This document shows positions 39,043 through 50,695 of a DNA stretch of 64,000 bases, piece by piece; positions within the stretch are counted from its first letter, which is position 1; each line of letters starts with the position of its first letter. The DNA is from Podocnemis expansa (Eukaryota; Chordata; Testudines; Podocnemididae). The position numbers and the translations under genes are program-made. The stretch is from assembly GCA_007922195.1 (NCBI GenBank), contig ML681963.1:137247019-137311018 (forward strand), read 5' to 3'. A model generated the notes under the pieces. The model saw only the letters and a list, made by a program, of their open reading frames with translations. It had not been told where the DNA came from and searched no databases.

Positions 39043-39450
39043 GGCTGTGTTCACACACAGGGGGTTATTTCGATATGGTTGTTTCAAAACAACTTGTATC
39101 GAAATAACGCCTTATTTCGAAATGACTTATTTTGAATTAGCAAAAAAGTCACTTCGAAATAAGGAGAAAAGCCGGAATCGAAACAGCAATTCCGGACAAC
39201 AGTTATTTCGAAACGACTCACCGTCGTTTCGAAACAACATGTTCAGATGACGGTTGTTTCGAAACAAGTCGTTTCGAAACCACCGTTGTTTCGAAACAAC
39301 ACGTTCGCACAGCGCTGTTTCGAAACAACGTTGTTTTACCCACAGACTAGGTTTAACTTGTTTCAAAACCGTGCGTCATGTGAACAGCCGAAACCTTATT
39401 TCAAAACAACCTCCGTTGTTTCGAAATAAGGATGCTGTGTGAACACAGCC
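39043..39450. mobile_element. TTCGAA-palindrome inverted-repeat element, copy 2
   Basis: Ends GGCTGTGTTCACACACAG and TGCTGTGTGAACACAGCC, flanked by AAT on both sides. Interior of TTGTTTCGAAACAAC palindromes, 408 bp. Opposite orientation to copy 1. Open frames inside it are by-products of the repeats. Confidence 0.85.
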
Positions 39451-39453
39451 AAT

Positions 39454-42272
39454 GAGAGCTGAGTCTTGCCCATGATACTCTGCGAAATAATCCACCATTA
39501 TATTTTGGAGTGTAGACACCTGGCAAAATGAAGACCTGACTGGAAAGATATCTCTATCACTACTTGTTTTCCAAAGGTCATCAAAGAGAAATGAATTTCA
39601 TGCAAAACCTCCAAAGCTTTTAAATGGAAAATTACCCTAGGAATATACAGCCATGTGATGATTTCTAATACCTTAGTAGAAAGAGAAGGTTAAAAAAAAA
39701 AGCCTGATATACAGAAACTGAAACAATGTGGTTTTTCCACAGAATACGAAACAGCCATATACCAACCATAATTTAACACTCACAGTAGTGTTTGCTGGAT
39801 AAAAATGGGATTCAATTACTATAGAAGCTCAGCTCTGTGCATTTACTTTCACTCCTCTGGAAACTGATTTTCCCACTAACACAGACATCTTTATTCAAAT
39901 GGAAGAGTTTGCAAACTTCACTGGTCCTGTTTCAAATGTTTAGGGCAGTATTTGTTGCTTGCTACTAATAAATCACTTGAGACACGACTTTTCACTTTTC
40001 CCCCCTTAAAAGTCCCAAAGTAGAAGCAAGCAACCAAGGTATGTAGAATAGAAGAGATTTTCAGACCAGGTTCCCATTTTCCTAATGAAAAATAATACCA
40101 TCTCTTCATATTTGTTTCACAAGCCTATTGAAATATTGTTCTCGCTATCTTCTCCACTGCTCCCAGTTAGGATTCTAGACTGACTCTGTGTGTGTGTGTG
40201 CGCGTGCGTGCGCGCACCCACGCATGCACGTGCTTACTGGGAGTTGGCCTCAACATAATCTAGAGCAGGCTGGGTAGGGGAGAACCAGCTTTACCGCTTC
40301 TGGGAGACCAAGGAATTCCCATTTACACTGTTAGAACACGTTTATGGCTGTCTGAGTGCAAAGTATGGTAAGACGGAGGAATTAGGATTCATCTTCTTGT
40401 CTGTAGCCACACCTTGAAGCAAATCAACCAACTAGATTATATTTAGCTGAAAAATATTGCAGGTTTGTCTCTCTTTTTAATTTCAGATCACATTTAAAGG
40501 CAGCACATGAATTTAAATAGTGAAATGCTCCACATCTGCACAATCTTTCCCACATGCGTTATAGGTTGGCCTGCAAAGCTCTGCTTTTGCTTGAGTTATT
40601 TTCATGATAGCTGCAGGTCCATTAAATTACTACAACTGAATTTCACAATCAATTTATTAAATAGATGGTTTGGTGGCATGATTTTGGAGATAATCATTTT
40701 ATCCTTGGGCCCATGGAAAAGGCTAGCTAAAATATCCAATGATGCTCCGCCAAGCAATGAGGCTGGGGTTCTGCCCACTCTATAGCTGAGTGCACATTCT
40801 GCACTACCCCAGAACATATTATCTTTGTCCTGACAAACAAAGGCCTTGATTCAGCAAAGCATTTAAGGGCATACTAGAGTCCAAAGCATTTGAACATATG
40901 CTCAAATCCCAGTTAAGAAGTCAATGACTTCACAGAAATAGTTGGCTGGCCCACAGTGGCTGCTCTCTATGTGTGTGGTGCCCTAAGTTTTGATTTCAGT
41001 GGGTATTTGGATGTGAAATATTTATTTAAGTGACTAAGTTACAACCTGAGCTTTGCTGTGAGGAACTGGGGGGTTCTAATTTAGGTACCTGACTTTGAAA
41101 ATGGAATCCTAAATGCATTGAGTGAATTGCATTTCTTTATGAAAGAACAGTACTATACCTTTGCATTTAGAGTACAGAGCAAAGCTTGTGGGAAGACCAA
41201 ATTAATTAAGCCTTAGAATACCCATGTGAAATTCAGCAGAGATTACTCTCCCCCATTCTGCAGATGGGTAGACCAAAGGGAGTAGTAGGCACTTAATACC
41301 AAAATATTCAGACTACTTATTTACGTGCTGAATATATATTTAGTTGTCTACTTTCAAAGTTTGGAACACTGTGTAAAACCAAGAAATAGAACTCCAATCA
41401 CCTGACTCCCACTTTTCTGATCTGTTAGAAAACATCCCTTCCACTTTTGATATAAGCAGCATCTCTCCCCATTATTTGCTCATCTTCCGTCTCTATCAAT
41501 ATGCCAGTGCCTTTTCTCATTCCTTACACATGATTTTCCTTATACACATTTTATAGGCACACAAGTATGCAAAAGAGAAGGATTAGGGCAGGAGGAGTCA
41601 TGCAGAATTCTTTCCTTTTGGTCCCTGGAGAGAAATACTGCTGCAAAAAGCCTTTGCCTTATAAGAGGAAAGCAGAAGCCTTGCAGCTGCCACTGGGACT
41701 GAAGGAACTCAAGTCAGACATAATAATAAAACTTTGACTAAGGCAAGCATTACAGCTTCTCTAAGGAGAAATCTCTGTAATAAGACACATGCTGCTACAG
41801 GAATTCTCCATCCCATGGACTCAGAGATGTGCTGAAGCTAAAGGGTAAGCAGAGGAAACTTGATCACATTAGGAGGCTAATAAGACACACTCTAAACAGG
41901 GGTAAGAATGGTTCCCAGAAAATGTTGACTGTGAACATTTTAGAATAACAATGGTGCAGTGTGGTTCCCTGTTGTCAGTCTGAGAAGCATGTGAGAGATA
42001 AGACATACAGAAACAAGAGGGAAAAGCCACACCTCAGCAACATGGTCTGGTGGAAAGAAGAAAGGACTGGACATGCTAGCTGTCTTAGGGCTTTGTACAT
42101 CAGCCATCAATACAGTATATAAGCTTTCTCGTATACTTGGAAATGCCATGCTGGCAGCACTGATCAACAGGACTTGTTGCATAGCCTTGAGTAAGTCATT
42201 TAACTTCCCTCTGCCTCTCTGCTTCCCTATCAGTAAATGGACATAGTTCTAAGTAGCCTTTGTGGGCCTCAA
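39454..42272. other. intergenic, no gene recognised
   Basis: Apart from the alternating purine-pyrimidine tract at 40.19-40.23 kb and a MIR-like scrap near 42180-42250, no gene or repeat could be supported. Confidence 0.5.
40186..40233. repeat. TG/CG alternating microsatellite (Z-DNA-prone)
   Basis: A (TG)n run passes into CGCGTGCGTGCGCGCACC and CACGCATGCACGTGC: about 48 bp of almost strict purine-pyrimidine alternation. Confidence 0.9.
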
Positions 42273-42712
42273 GGGTATGTCAACAAAGCTGTTAAACACA
42301 TGTGGTTGGCCCAGATCAGCTGACTTGCTCATGGGACTTGAATTGTGGGGCTGTAAAATTACAACGTAGATCAGGTGTGCCCAAACTGCGGCTTGGGAGT
42401 CACATGTGGCTCTTGAACGAAAAAGTGTGGCTCACGGAAGAACGTCAGCAGATCAATTTAGTAAGTAAAAGTATATGGCTATATGCCTCAGAGCGGCTCT
42501 TGAAAGTTTAATAATCAACTTCTGTGGCTCTTGAGTTCCATGAGTTTGGCCACCCCTGATGCAGATGTTCAGACTTGAACTGGCACGCGGGCTTTGGGAC
42601 CCTTCCCAATCAGGGGGATCCAGACCCTGGGCTTCAGTCTAGGCCCAAATGTGTACATAGCAATTTTTAGCTTTGCAGCCTGAACCTGAGTCAGGTGACC
42701 TGGGCCAGTTGC
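42273..42712. mobile_element. GGGTATGTC-ended MITE, split by a hAT-like MITE
   Basis: GGGTATGTCAACAAAGCTGT, CAGATCAGCTGACTTGCTCA and, after the insertion, GGGCTTTGGGACCCTTCCCA and GGGCTTCAGTCTAGG follow a common turtle-type inverted-repeat element. Its far terminus has lost recognisable symmetry. Confidence 0.6.
42372..42558. mobile_element. 187-bp hAT-like MITE nested in the 42.3 kb element
   Basis: Ends CAGGTGTGCCCAAACT and AGTTTGGCCACCCCTG are inverted repeats. Flanks ACGTAGAT and ATGCAGAT match at 6 of 8 positions, consistent with a diverged 8 bp duplication. Confidence 0.75.
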
Positions 42713-43479
42713 AACTATGTCCTGGGTCCTCTGTTCCAGTATAAATGTACTGTAAGTGGCCTACATAAGACTTTTAAATCAAAGCTAATTTCACATCCAG
42801 CTGGAATGTGGGGTCCATTATACATGCATCTGGAATCTGGCCTATACTGGATACTTGAGAGGAGAGCAACCTCCACTTTCTTCCTCCATACAATACATTT
42901 GACGGACTGGGACAGGGAAAGAACCACTTCCTGACCTTGAAAGGCAATCAGTGTGCACACTGAAGCATGAGGACTGCCAGCCCCTAGAACGCTCTGACCT
43001 CACAAGGACAGCTGCAAATGATAATTTCACTCATCCGCATTTCTAATTCTCCCTTGAATGCTGGTAAACTATTGGCAGGGTGGAGAAGAGCGTTTAACCT
43101 CACAGAAAATATGCTTTAATTTTTTTCAAGCAAAAATGCAAAATATAAATCTAAACTTGAAAAATATAATGATTGGGGTCCAGTTATGATTAAGAAGTTG
43201 TAAATCTAACCTCTTGTCTTCTGTTTAATATGGCTCCTTGACAAAATTATTACCAGCCAGAATACTGAAATCCCAGCTTCTATGCTTCCAACCCAATTAG
43301 CAATAAATCCAGATTCAGACAGGCACCCCTTAAGAACACCGATCTGAAACAGTAGAGAACCAAAATGGATAAAACTGCTCTTCAGTGACCCCTTTGTTCT
43401 CATGCATTTTACTCTAAATGAACAAATGAGGTGTGGGAATAAATTCCCAAATAATTGGAGCCACTTTATCACAGTAAAT

Positions 43480-45755
43480 TCACAAGTTCAGGGAAGTAGA
43501 GGTCAATGGCAGCCTGGGTAGCAGTGACCATGAAATGATTGAGTTCAAGTTGATGATTAAAGGAAAGAAGGAAAGAAGCAAAACACAGACCCTGGACTTC
43601 AGAAAAGCAGATTTTGTCTCCCTCAGGGAACTGATGGGCAGGATCCCTTGGGAGGCTGATCTGAAGGGGAAAGGTGTCCAAGAGAGTTGGGTGCATTTTA
43701 AAGAAACCCTGCTAAGGGCACAGGAAGATACAATTCCGATAAGGAGAAAGCACAGCAAATGTGGAAGGCGCCCACTGTGGCTTAACAGAGAGCTCTGCAC
43801 TGAGCTGAAGCATAAAAAGGACGCTTACAGGAAGTGGAAGCTAGGACAGATGACTAAGGAGGCATATAAAGACATTGCTCGGGACTGCAGGGATAAAATC
43901 AGAAAGGCCAAAGGACAAATGGAGTTGCGACTAGCAAGGGATGTGAAGGATAATAGGAAGGGGTTCTACAAGTATATCAATAACAAGAAGAGGATCAGGG
44001 ATGGTGTAGGTCCCTTACTGAATGGGGCAGGCATCCTCGTGACAGAGGATGAGGAAAAAGCTGAAGTGCTCAATGCTTTTTTTACTTCAGTTTTCACAAG
44101 CAAGGTCAGCTCCCAGCCCACTACACTAGGTACGGGGGACTGGGGAGAAGAAGAGAGGCCCTTGGTGACAGTAGGTCAGGTTAGGGACTGCTTAAAGAAA
44201 CTAGATGTGCACAAGTCCATGGGGCCGGATGAACTGCATCCGAGGGTGCTGAGGGAGCTGGCTGATGAGATAGCAGTACCGTTGGCCATTATCTTTGAAA
44301 ACTCGTGGCGAACGGGGGAGGTGCCAGAGGACTGGAAAAAAGCAAATATAGTACCTATCTTCAAGAAAGGCAAAAAGGAGGATCCAGGGAATTACAGACC
44401 TGTCAGCCTCACCTCAATCCCTGGAAAAATCATGGAGCAGCTTCTCAAAGAATCCATCCTGAAACACTTGGAGGAACGTAATCAGGAACAGTCAGCATGG
44501 ATTTACCAAGGGTAAATCATGCCTGACCAACCTCATCGCCTTCTATGATGAGATGACTGGATTTGTGGATGCGGGAAGAGCCGTTGATGTGATATACCTT
44601 GACTTTAGCAAGGCTTTTGATACGGTTTCCCACAGCATTCTCATTGGCAAATTAAGGAAGTATGGGTTAGATGCATGGACTGTAAGGTGGATAGAAAACT
44701 GGCTAGAACAACGGTTTCAGCGTGTAGGAATCAATGGCTCCATGTCAAGTTGGCAGGCAGTAACGAGTGGTGTACCCCAGGGGTCGGTCCTGGGGCCAGT
44801 TCTGTTCAATGTTTTCATTAATGATCTGGATGATGGGATAGATTGCACACTTAGTAAGTTTGCAGATGACACCAAACTGGGGGGAACGGTAGACACCCTA
44901 GAGGGCAGAGACAGGATTCAGGGAGACCTAGACAAACTGGAGCAGTGGGCCAAGAGGAATCTCATGAGGTTCAACAAGGATAAGTGTAAAATCCTGCACT
45001 TGGGACGAAAAAACCCCATGTACTGCTACAGGCTGGGGAGTGATCAGCTAAATAGCAGCACTGGAGAAAAGGACCTGGGAGTCATGGTGGATGGGAAGCT
45101 GGATATGAGTCAGCAGTGTGCTCTTGCTGCCAAAAAGGCCAATGGCATACTGGGCTGCATCAGAAGAAGTGTTACCAGCAGATCGAGGGATGTGATCATT
45201 CCCCTCTATTCTGCACTAGTGAGGCCACATCTGGAATACTGTGTCCAGTTTTGGGCTCCCCACTACAAAAAGGACATGGACAAATTAGAGAGAGTCCAGA
45301 GGAGGGCAACCAAAATGATCAAAGGGCTGGAGCACAAGCCCTATGAAGAAAGACTGAAGGAACTAGGCTTATTTAGCCTGCAGAAGAGAAGATTGAGGGG
45401 GGATTTGATAGCAACCTTCAACTACTTGAAGGGTTGCTCCAAGGAGGAGGGAGCTCGACTGTTCTCAGTAGTAACAGAGGGCAGAACGAGAAGCAATGGT
45501 TTCAAGTTACAGCTGGGGCGGTCCAGGCTGGATATTAGGAAAAACTTCCTTACTAGGCGAGTGGTGAAGCAGTGGAATAAGTTGCCTAGGGAGGTGGTGG
45601 AATCTCCATCTCTGGAGGTGTTCAAGTCCCAGCTGGACAAAACACTGACTGGGATGATCTAATGGGAGTGGTCCTGCTTTTTTTGGCAGGGGGTTGGACT
45701 AGATGACCTTGTGGGGTCCCTTCCAACCCTATGATTCTATGATTCTATAAGTTAC
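43480..45755 (+). mobile_element. young CR1 LINE, 5'-truncated, one frameshift
   Basis: It begins inside the endonuclease end (LGSSDHEMIEFKL-type frame) and runs through a near-complete RT to the CR1 3' UTR and the terminal ATGATTCTATGATTCTAT repeat. Two open frames (43535-44515 and 44553-45662) are separated by a 5 bp deletion near 44476-44482, judged against the copy at 13.66 kb. It carries FADDTKLGG. This is the best-preserved CR1 in the window. Confidence 0.9.
43535..45662 (+). pseudogene. CR1 ORF2 (RT), frameshifted
   Basis: The 326-codon first half ends [20 protein letters not shown] and then shifts frame. The 369-codon second half starts in [20 protein letters not shown] and ends GMI with a stop. 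Apart from the 5 bp deletion the reading frame is intact, so the copy is recent but inactive, and it lacks most of the endonuclease. Confidence 0.85.
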
Positions 45756-46059
45756 TGCCAAGATTTGCCAAAGTGATTGGTGATTTTGGTTGTCCAGCTT
45801 TGTAGATTTTAAAGAGGTTTGATTTTCAGGAAATGCTCCAATTGGACACCTAAAAATTAAGGAATCTATAAGTTACTAATGACTTTTGAAAATCCTGGCC
45901 ATAATTCTGAGTGCTCTTAAGTGACTAGGAAGAGTATTTTTTGAGTAGTTTGAAAGAGCAAGAATAAAAATACTTAGATCCAAGTTAAGCTTGGTCTCAG
46001 TGTTCTTATAATAAACACTACTACAAAATACCTAGCTCTTACATGGCACTTTGCTCGGT

Positions 46060-46245
46060 TGATCTCAAAGCACTTAAAGGATGGGAAGTATCATGAATCT
46101 CATTCTACTGCTGGGAAAACTGAAGCAAAGAGGGGCGGTTTGCCCAAAGTCACACAGCAATCTAATGGAGTAAGGAACACAACTCAGACTCCTTCTCACT
46201 TGTGGGCTGGTGCCCCAGTCACAGTATGTGTCACACTGTGAAGCC
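46060..46245 (-). repeat. MIR, antisense
   Basis: CTCATTCTACTGCTGGGAAA, ACTGAAGCAAAGAGGGGCGG and TTGCCCAAAGTCACACAGCA match antisense MIR. Confidence 0.75.
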
Positions 46246-46410
46246 CAAAACTGTTCACGTGATAAGAAAGAATGATAGCTGGTTATGCTGAGTAAAATCA
46301 CTTTAGGTGTGTTCCTGTGCCACACACCAAAGACAGGAATTTGTTGTGGTTCTGTGGGAAACTACACTGCATTACAGATGTTAATGGAGATCTCTGCTAT
46401 AAGAGTGCCT

Positions 46411-47208
46411 CAGGGGTTAAAGTAATTGCCAACACCCTGTAACAGTGTTCCAGGGCCCCCTATTTTTAGGGGGACAGCATTCTGGGGTCCCCTAAAATAG
46501 ATGAACATGCAAGAACATTGCATTCTGGTGCTTTGCCCCCAGCGCAGGTTCAGGGAAGGGGCTGTGGGCTGGGGCGAGCCCAGCCACCCTTCCCCCACTT
46601 TCCTGGCACTTGCACCGGCCTCGCCCCTTCCTGCTGGGTCCAGGCACCGCGCGCGGCCAGGACCCAGTCTCCAGCCTGTGCCCCCTCCTGCCAGTGCCAC
46701 AGCCTTTATCTCCCCAGCCCAGCTCCTTGGCCACATCAGCGACTTGGGTAAGGGGGCCAGGAGGGGAGGTTGGGGACAGGCAGGCAGCTGGTGGAGAAAG
46801 CATGGGAGGGGTTGGAAGAAGGGGTTGGGATAGTGGGCTGGGGAAGTATGGAGGGGGTTGGGGGGCTAAAGGGGGTGGAGTGAAGATGGGGTAGTTTCGG
46901 GGTGGAGGGTTAGGAGGGCTGGAGTGGGGACATGGGGGCAAAGAGCTTATGGAATGGTGATTGGGGCTGAGGAGGACATGGGGAAGGAGGGGCCTGAGGG
47001 GGGCAGGTGTTTTGGGGGCAGCAGCTGGGGGGGCAGGCATTTGTGGGGCAATAGCTGGAGCAGGGACAGGCATTTGCGGGGGGGGGGGGCAGTAGCTGTG
47101 GTGTATGAAAGAGGCCCACATGTGTGTGAAGGGGGCCTGCACCTGCGTGAGGAGGGCCCAGAAATTTAGGAGGGTTCCAGGGCCTGCCAAATTATACTTT
47201 AACCCCTG
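46411..47208. mobile_element. 798-bp hAT-like element, perfect 8-bp TSD
   Basis: GAGTGCCT occurs on both sides (46403-46410 and 47209-47216). Termini CAGGGGTTAAAGTAATTGCC and TTATACTTTAACCCCTG are inverted repeats. The interior is G+C-rich with long purine and pyrimidine strand bias. No transposase is encoded. A 232-codon proline-rich minus-strand frame at 46492-47190 is a composition effect. Confidence 0.88.
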
Positions 47209-47489
47209 GAGTGCCTACAGTTTGCACTAGAGAAGTTATAGGAGGTCTCTGACATCAGAGGGCCTGCTGAGCTCTGTGGAGAGAGTAGGTAAAAGTGTGC
47301 TAAGCCTGTTTTTTTCACTAGAAGAGTCTCCGTTAAGGAAAGTAGTAGTGTCCACTATCAGCTTAGCTCCCTCTCTCCTTAGCAGAACATCTAAAGATTT
47401 AAACTTATTAAGCAGCAGGAAAAAAGTAAATACCTTTCCCCATTCAGAAGTCCTCTTTCCCTGTTATAGTCAAATGCTTACTAAAATGA

Positions 47490-47565
47490 CATCTAAGGTC
47501 ATACAAGGTCACAGGAGATCAGACTAGATGATCTAACAGTCCCTCCAGTCCTCAAACCTATAAAA
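47490..47565 (+). repeat. CR1 3' tail remnant
   Basis: AGATCAGACTAGATGATCTA and CAGTCCCTCCAGTCCTCAAA match the CR1 3' UTR end in sense orientation. Confidence 0.6.
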
Positions 47566-47569
47566 GGAG

Positions 47570-48955
47570 AAACATGTTAATTATGGCAAGGTTGAGCAAA
47601 AAATTGGCAGATCAGCGCCAAGTCAGTTAAAGAAAAAAACTTCTCAAGAGGCATTTGAACATTTTGGGCATGATTAACTAGAATGCTCTGCCTGTGGTGA
47701 TGCAAAGCAGCTGTAAAGCCATTTTAACCAGTCAGTTAAGCCAGGCATACGGCTGCTTTGTATCAATGAATTGATGCAAAGCAGCTAGAATGCACTAGTG
47801 AAACTGGCCATATATTTCAAGAGTCGTTCAGAGCATGCTACTGATGCCAAATGGGAATGAACACCAGACAAATTTTCCTTAGGTTGAAGTCCATGGAACT
47901 ACACTGTTTTCCACCAGCTGAGCCTCTATGTTGACTCTGTGGAGCACCGTTTAGAGTAGCTCCTAATAGGTTTGCTGTGGAATGATTCTCTACTAGGAAT
48001 TCTCAGAAGAGAGGCAATGTTTAGAGGTAGCTACTGCTCTATACCTACATCAGTATCCTTCATCAACAAATATTCTTTTTCTGACACATGGAATTAACTG
48101 AGTGAAAAAGTGTCATTTTCTTCACTTATGCTGATACTGAAGGGCACTGAACATCTTAAAACATTATTTATGGGGGGGTTCCACTTATGATGCTGTTCCT
48201 AGGAAAAAGTAAGTAGATGGGGGAAAAGTCACCTTTCAAAAGAGTCTGTAGAAAGAGTAGGATAGCTAGTGTTACATAAAACTAACAGTCATTTATGCTC
48301 AAAATGCTTAAGTTTATTGCTCTATTTAATGACGACCAGCAGTATTTTAAAAAAGAATGCCAGTTCACTCTGTTAGCGTATCACTGAAGGAAATATTTTA
48401 AATACAGCAATAAAATCAAGTGGTTTAAAGAGAACACATTTTGCCACATTCATGCAAACCCTGCTGACAGGATTTTTACAGAGGCGTGGATACAAGGTAA
48501 ACACATGTACTGAACCAACAAAAGACATGTACTGTACTTTTGGGAAAGCTTTCCCCACAGTGACACAATAAATTGTATGCACAGCTCTTCAGGCTGGATC
48601 CTGTGCCCATTGACATCAACAGCAAAGCATCCGTGGGAGCAGGTTCAAGCCCTTGTTATTCTGAATGACGTTTGATACTTTCCTGGTCAGCAAGTGCAAT
48701 AAATTCTCAGAATTTTCAGCACTTAATAGAAATGGTTTTTGTTTTAATAACAATTGCAGATATCTCTAATTGTTCATTTGGCCCCCCGTCTATCCATGTC
48801 TAATAAAGCGCTCAAGCATGTATTTAACTATGCACTTGCTTGCTACATCAGGGTCTAAAACACAGCCAAGAGCAGCAGAGTCTCTGTTGCTTAAAGGGAA
48901 CCACTACTGCACAGATCAGGGGATTAAGGAATTGGAGGGAGAGTGACAACCTGAA
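47570..48955. other. intergenic downstream of PTPN5, no gene recognised
   Basis: No exon or repeat could be supported. The minus-strand frame at 48373-48582 has no motif. Confidence 0.45.
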
Positions 48956-49087
48956 TTTATTTTCAAAGACAAACTTTTGAACACTAGCAAACATATTAAG
49001 GCTAAGATTTTTCAAAACTTCCTATAGGATTTGGATGCGCAGTTCCCATAAGCTGTAATAGCAACTGGGCACTCAAGTCACTTAAGA

Positions 49088-49271
49088 GAGTGGTTTTCAA
49101 AACCATGTGGTTGGGTCCCAGTATTGGGTTGCAGATCCTCAGGTAATGGGTCTCAGGGCTCCCTGCCGCTGCCGCTGAAAGACTGGAATGCATTGCTCAA
49201 AGACGTAGTTGTTGGGTTGCAATGATTTTTTTCAGCTGGGTCCTGAGGGGGAAAAAACCTTTGAAAACAGG
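49088..49271. mobile_element. hAT-like MITE
   Basis: GAGTGGTTTTCAAAACC and CCTTTGAAAACAGG form inverted ends, flanked by ACTTAAGA and ACTTAAGG (one mismatch). Confidence 0.65.
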
Positions 49272-49423
49272 ACTTAAGGTGTTTACACATTGCAATCAGT
49301 GGGTACAATCACTGCAGCTTTGCTGCTACTGTTCTTGAGTTACCTTTGAACTAGCATGTCTAAATGTGCGGCAGCCACACACCTAGCTGCAGTGGAGACA
49401 TTCTCTGAGGGCTTGTCTACACT

Positions 49424-49632
49424 TAAAAGATAGATGCTACCTATGCCAAAGGCCAATGGTACTTCCCATTGACAGGTATTTCATTTCTGAGAAATGGTAG
49501 CTTGGTCAATGGGACAGTTCTCCCATCGACCTAGCACTGACTAGTGGGCCTTAGTCTGGTTTAACTGCAACATTCAGGGGTGCGGATTTTTCACAGTTAC
49601 ATTGACATAACTTCTTAGTACAGGCCAGGCCT
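49424..49632. mobile_element. GGGCTTGTCTACAC-type MITE, decayed
   Basis: GGGCTTGTCTACACTTAAAA and internal TTGACAGG, ATCGACC motifs resemble the common reptile GTCTACAC-ended element. The right end near CTTAGTACAGGCCAGG is degraded. Confidence 0.5.
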
Positions 49633-50601
49633 CAGGCTTTGAAAATCGCAACTTCATAGAGCTGGAGTGTCTTCTTCTTTCTTATGCATTCATTAGAAAA
49701 GAGCTCAAGTCACAAAATTCAGAATCTGTGTTTAAAACATCACAAATTTCAAAAGAAACTATATTCTGGATTTTGGTTTATCTGATAAAGAGAGTAGTCA
49801 TTTGCCGAATTCAGATCTGGATCCAGTTTGAATTTTCATAATACACACAAAGATCCAGGGGATGGCTGGATACAGAGTTTTGATATGGACTCATTTCTAA
49901 TAGTCACCGTAGTATTCAGTCTTTTCTTGACTCCATGGTATACAGGAAATAAAGAAGTGTCAATTGACACATGTCAGTGAAATATCCCCCCCTTAGCTCT
50001 GACATTACTGCAACATTTTGTGGAATTATTCTTTTTTCACAAACAAACATGAGGTGTGAAACATGATTTCAATATGAATCAACTTGAATCATTTAATGCA
50101 GAGGCTCAGAAGGTTTATGATATACACAGTATTCGGTAGTTTAAAATGTAAAAACAATCAGAAAAAGGCAAGTTAATTTCAAGCTTAGTCAACATACGGT
50201 ACATATTTCAGCACAACAGTTTCAAAGAGTTCCACACTGTATTTGGATCCATTAGCAATTAAATCATTTTTTAAAAATAGCAAACTCAAGACAGCTAGTG
50301 GTGGTTTTTTTTTGTTTTTTTTTTGATTTTGTAACAAATGAAGCTACTATTCTTATTTACAGTATAAATATGCCTTTTCTGGTGATTATGTTCTGCCACA
50401 TGTTTAAGACAAGCAGTATCTCAGCTCTTAAATGTCAATGCAAACAAGAGCATAAAAGAAAGCGATATCAAAGTAAAACAAAATATATATATATCTTCAA
50501 CAAAGACCACCAAGTTACCATATGTTTCTTATCAGCTCTAGAATATATCTGACTCCCATCAAGAGTTCTCTGGTTTTAACTGCTAGGAATATCGTGAATA
50601 C

Positions 50602-50695
50602 TTATTCTTCTGCTGCTCTAGAGAGTTGTTTCTCATACAAGCTCATGACATGGTGGACAAACTGATATTGTTCACAAGTTTGGATCATTCCTCCC
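50602..50695 (-). CDS. PTPN5: PTPN5 terminal coding exon with stop
   Basis: A 94-nt coding segment encodes GGMIQTCEQYQFVHHVMSLY, then EKQLSRAAEE and TAA (50604-50602). The Q-loop glutamines are present. It is short and was found by motif and phase: the preceding exon leaves AG, which is completed by the first G. The acceptor is CCTTTTCAG. Confidence 0.92.

Larger units (their letters stand above)
48956..50601 (-). other. PTPN5: possible PTPN5 3' UTR
   Basis: Sequence below the PTPN5 stop has no competing gene. The first AATAAA I noticed on the minus strand is at 48961-48956. The true polyadenylation site is not determined; T-rich and A-rich tracts near 50300-50340 could mark an earlier end. 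Two small inverted-repeat elements (49.09-49.27 and 49.42-49.63 kb) fall in this interval. Confidence 0.25.

Noticed and set aside
39041..39442. Overlapping open frames on both strands rich in FRNN and FETT repeats
   Set aside because: They are translations of the TTCGAA palindromes of an inverted-repeat element.
46492..47190. 232-codon proline-rich open frame on the minus strand
   Set aside because: It sits wholly inside the 798 bp hAT-like element and reflects C-rich, G-rich strand bias; no domain, no splice context, and overlapping frames on both strands are open for the same reason.
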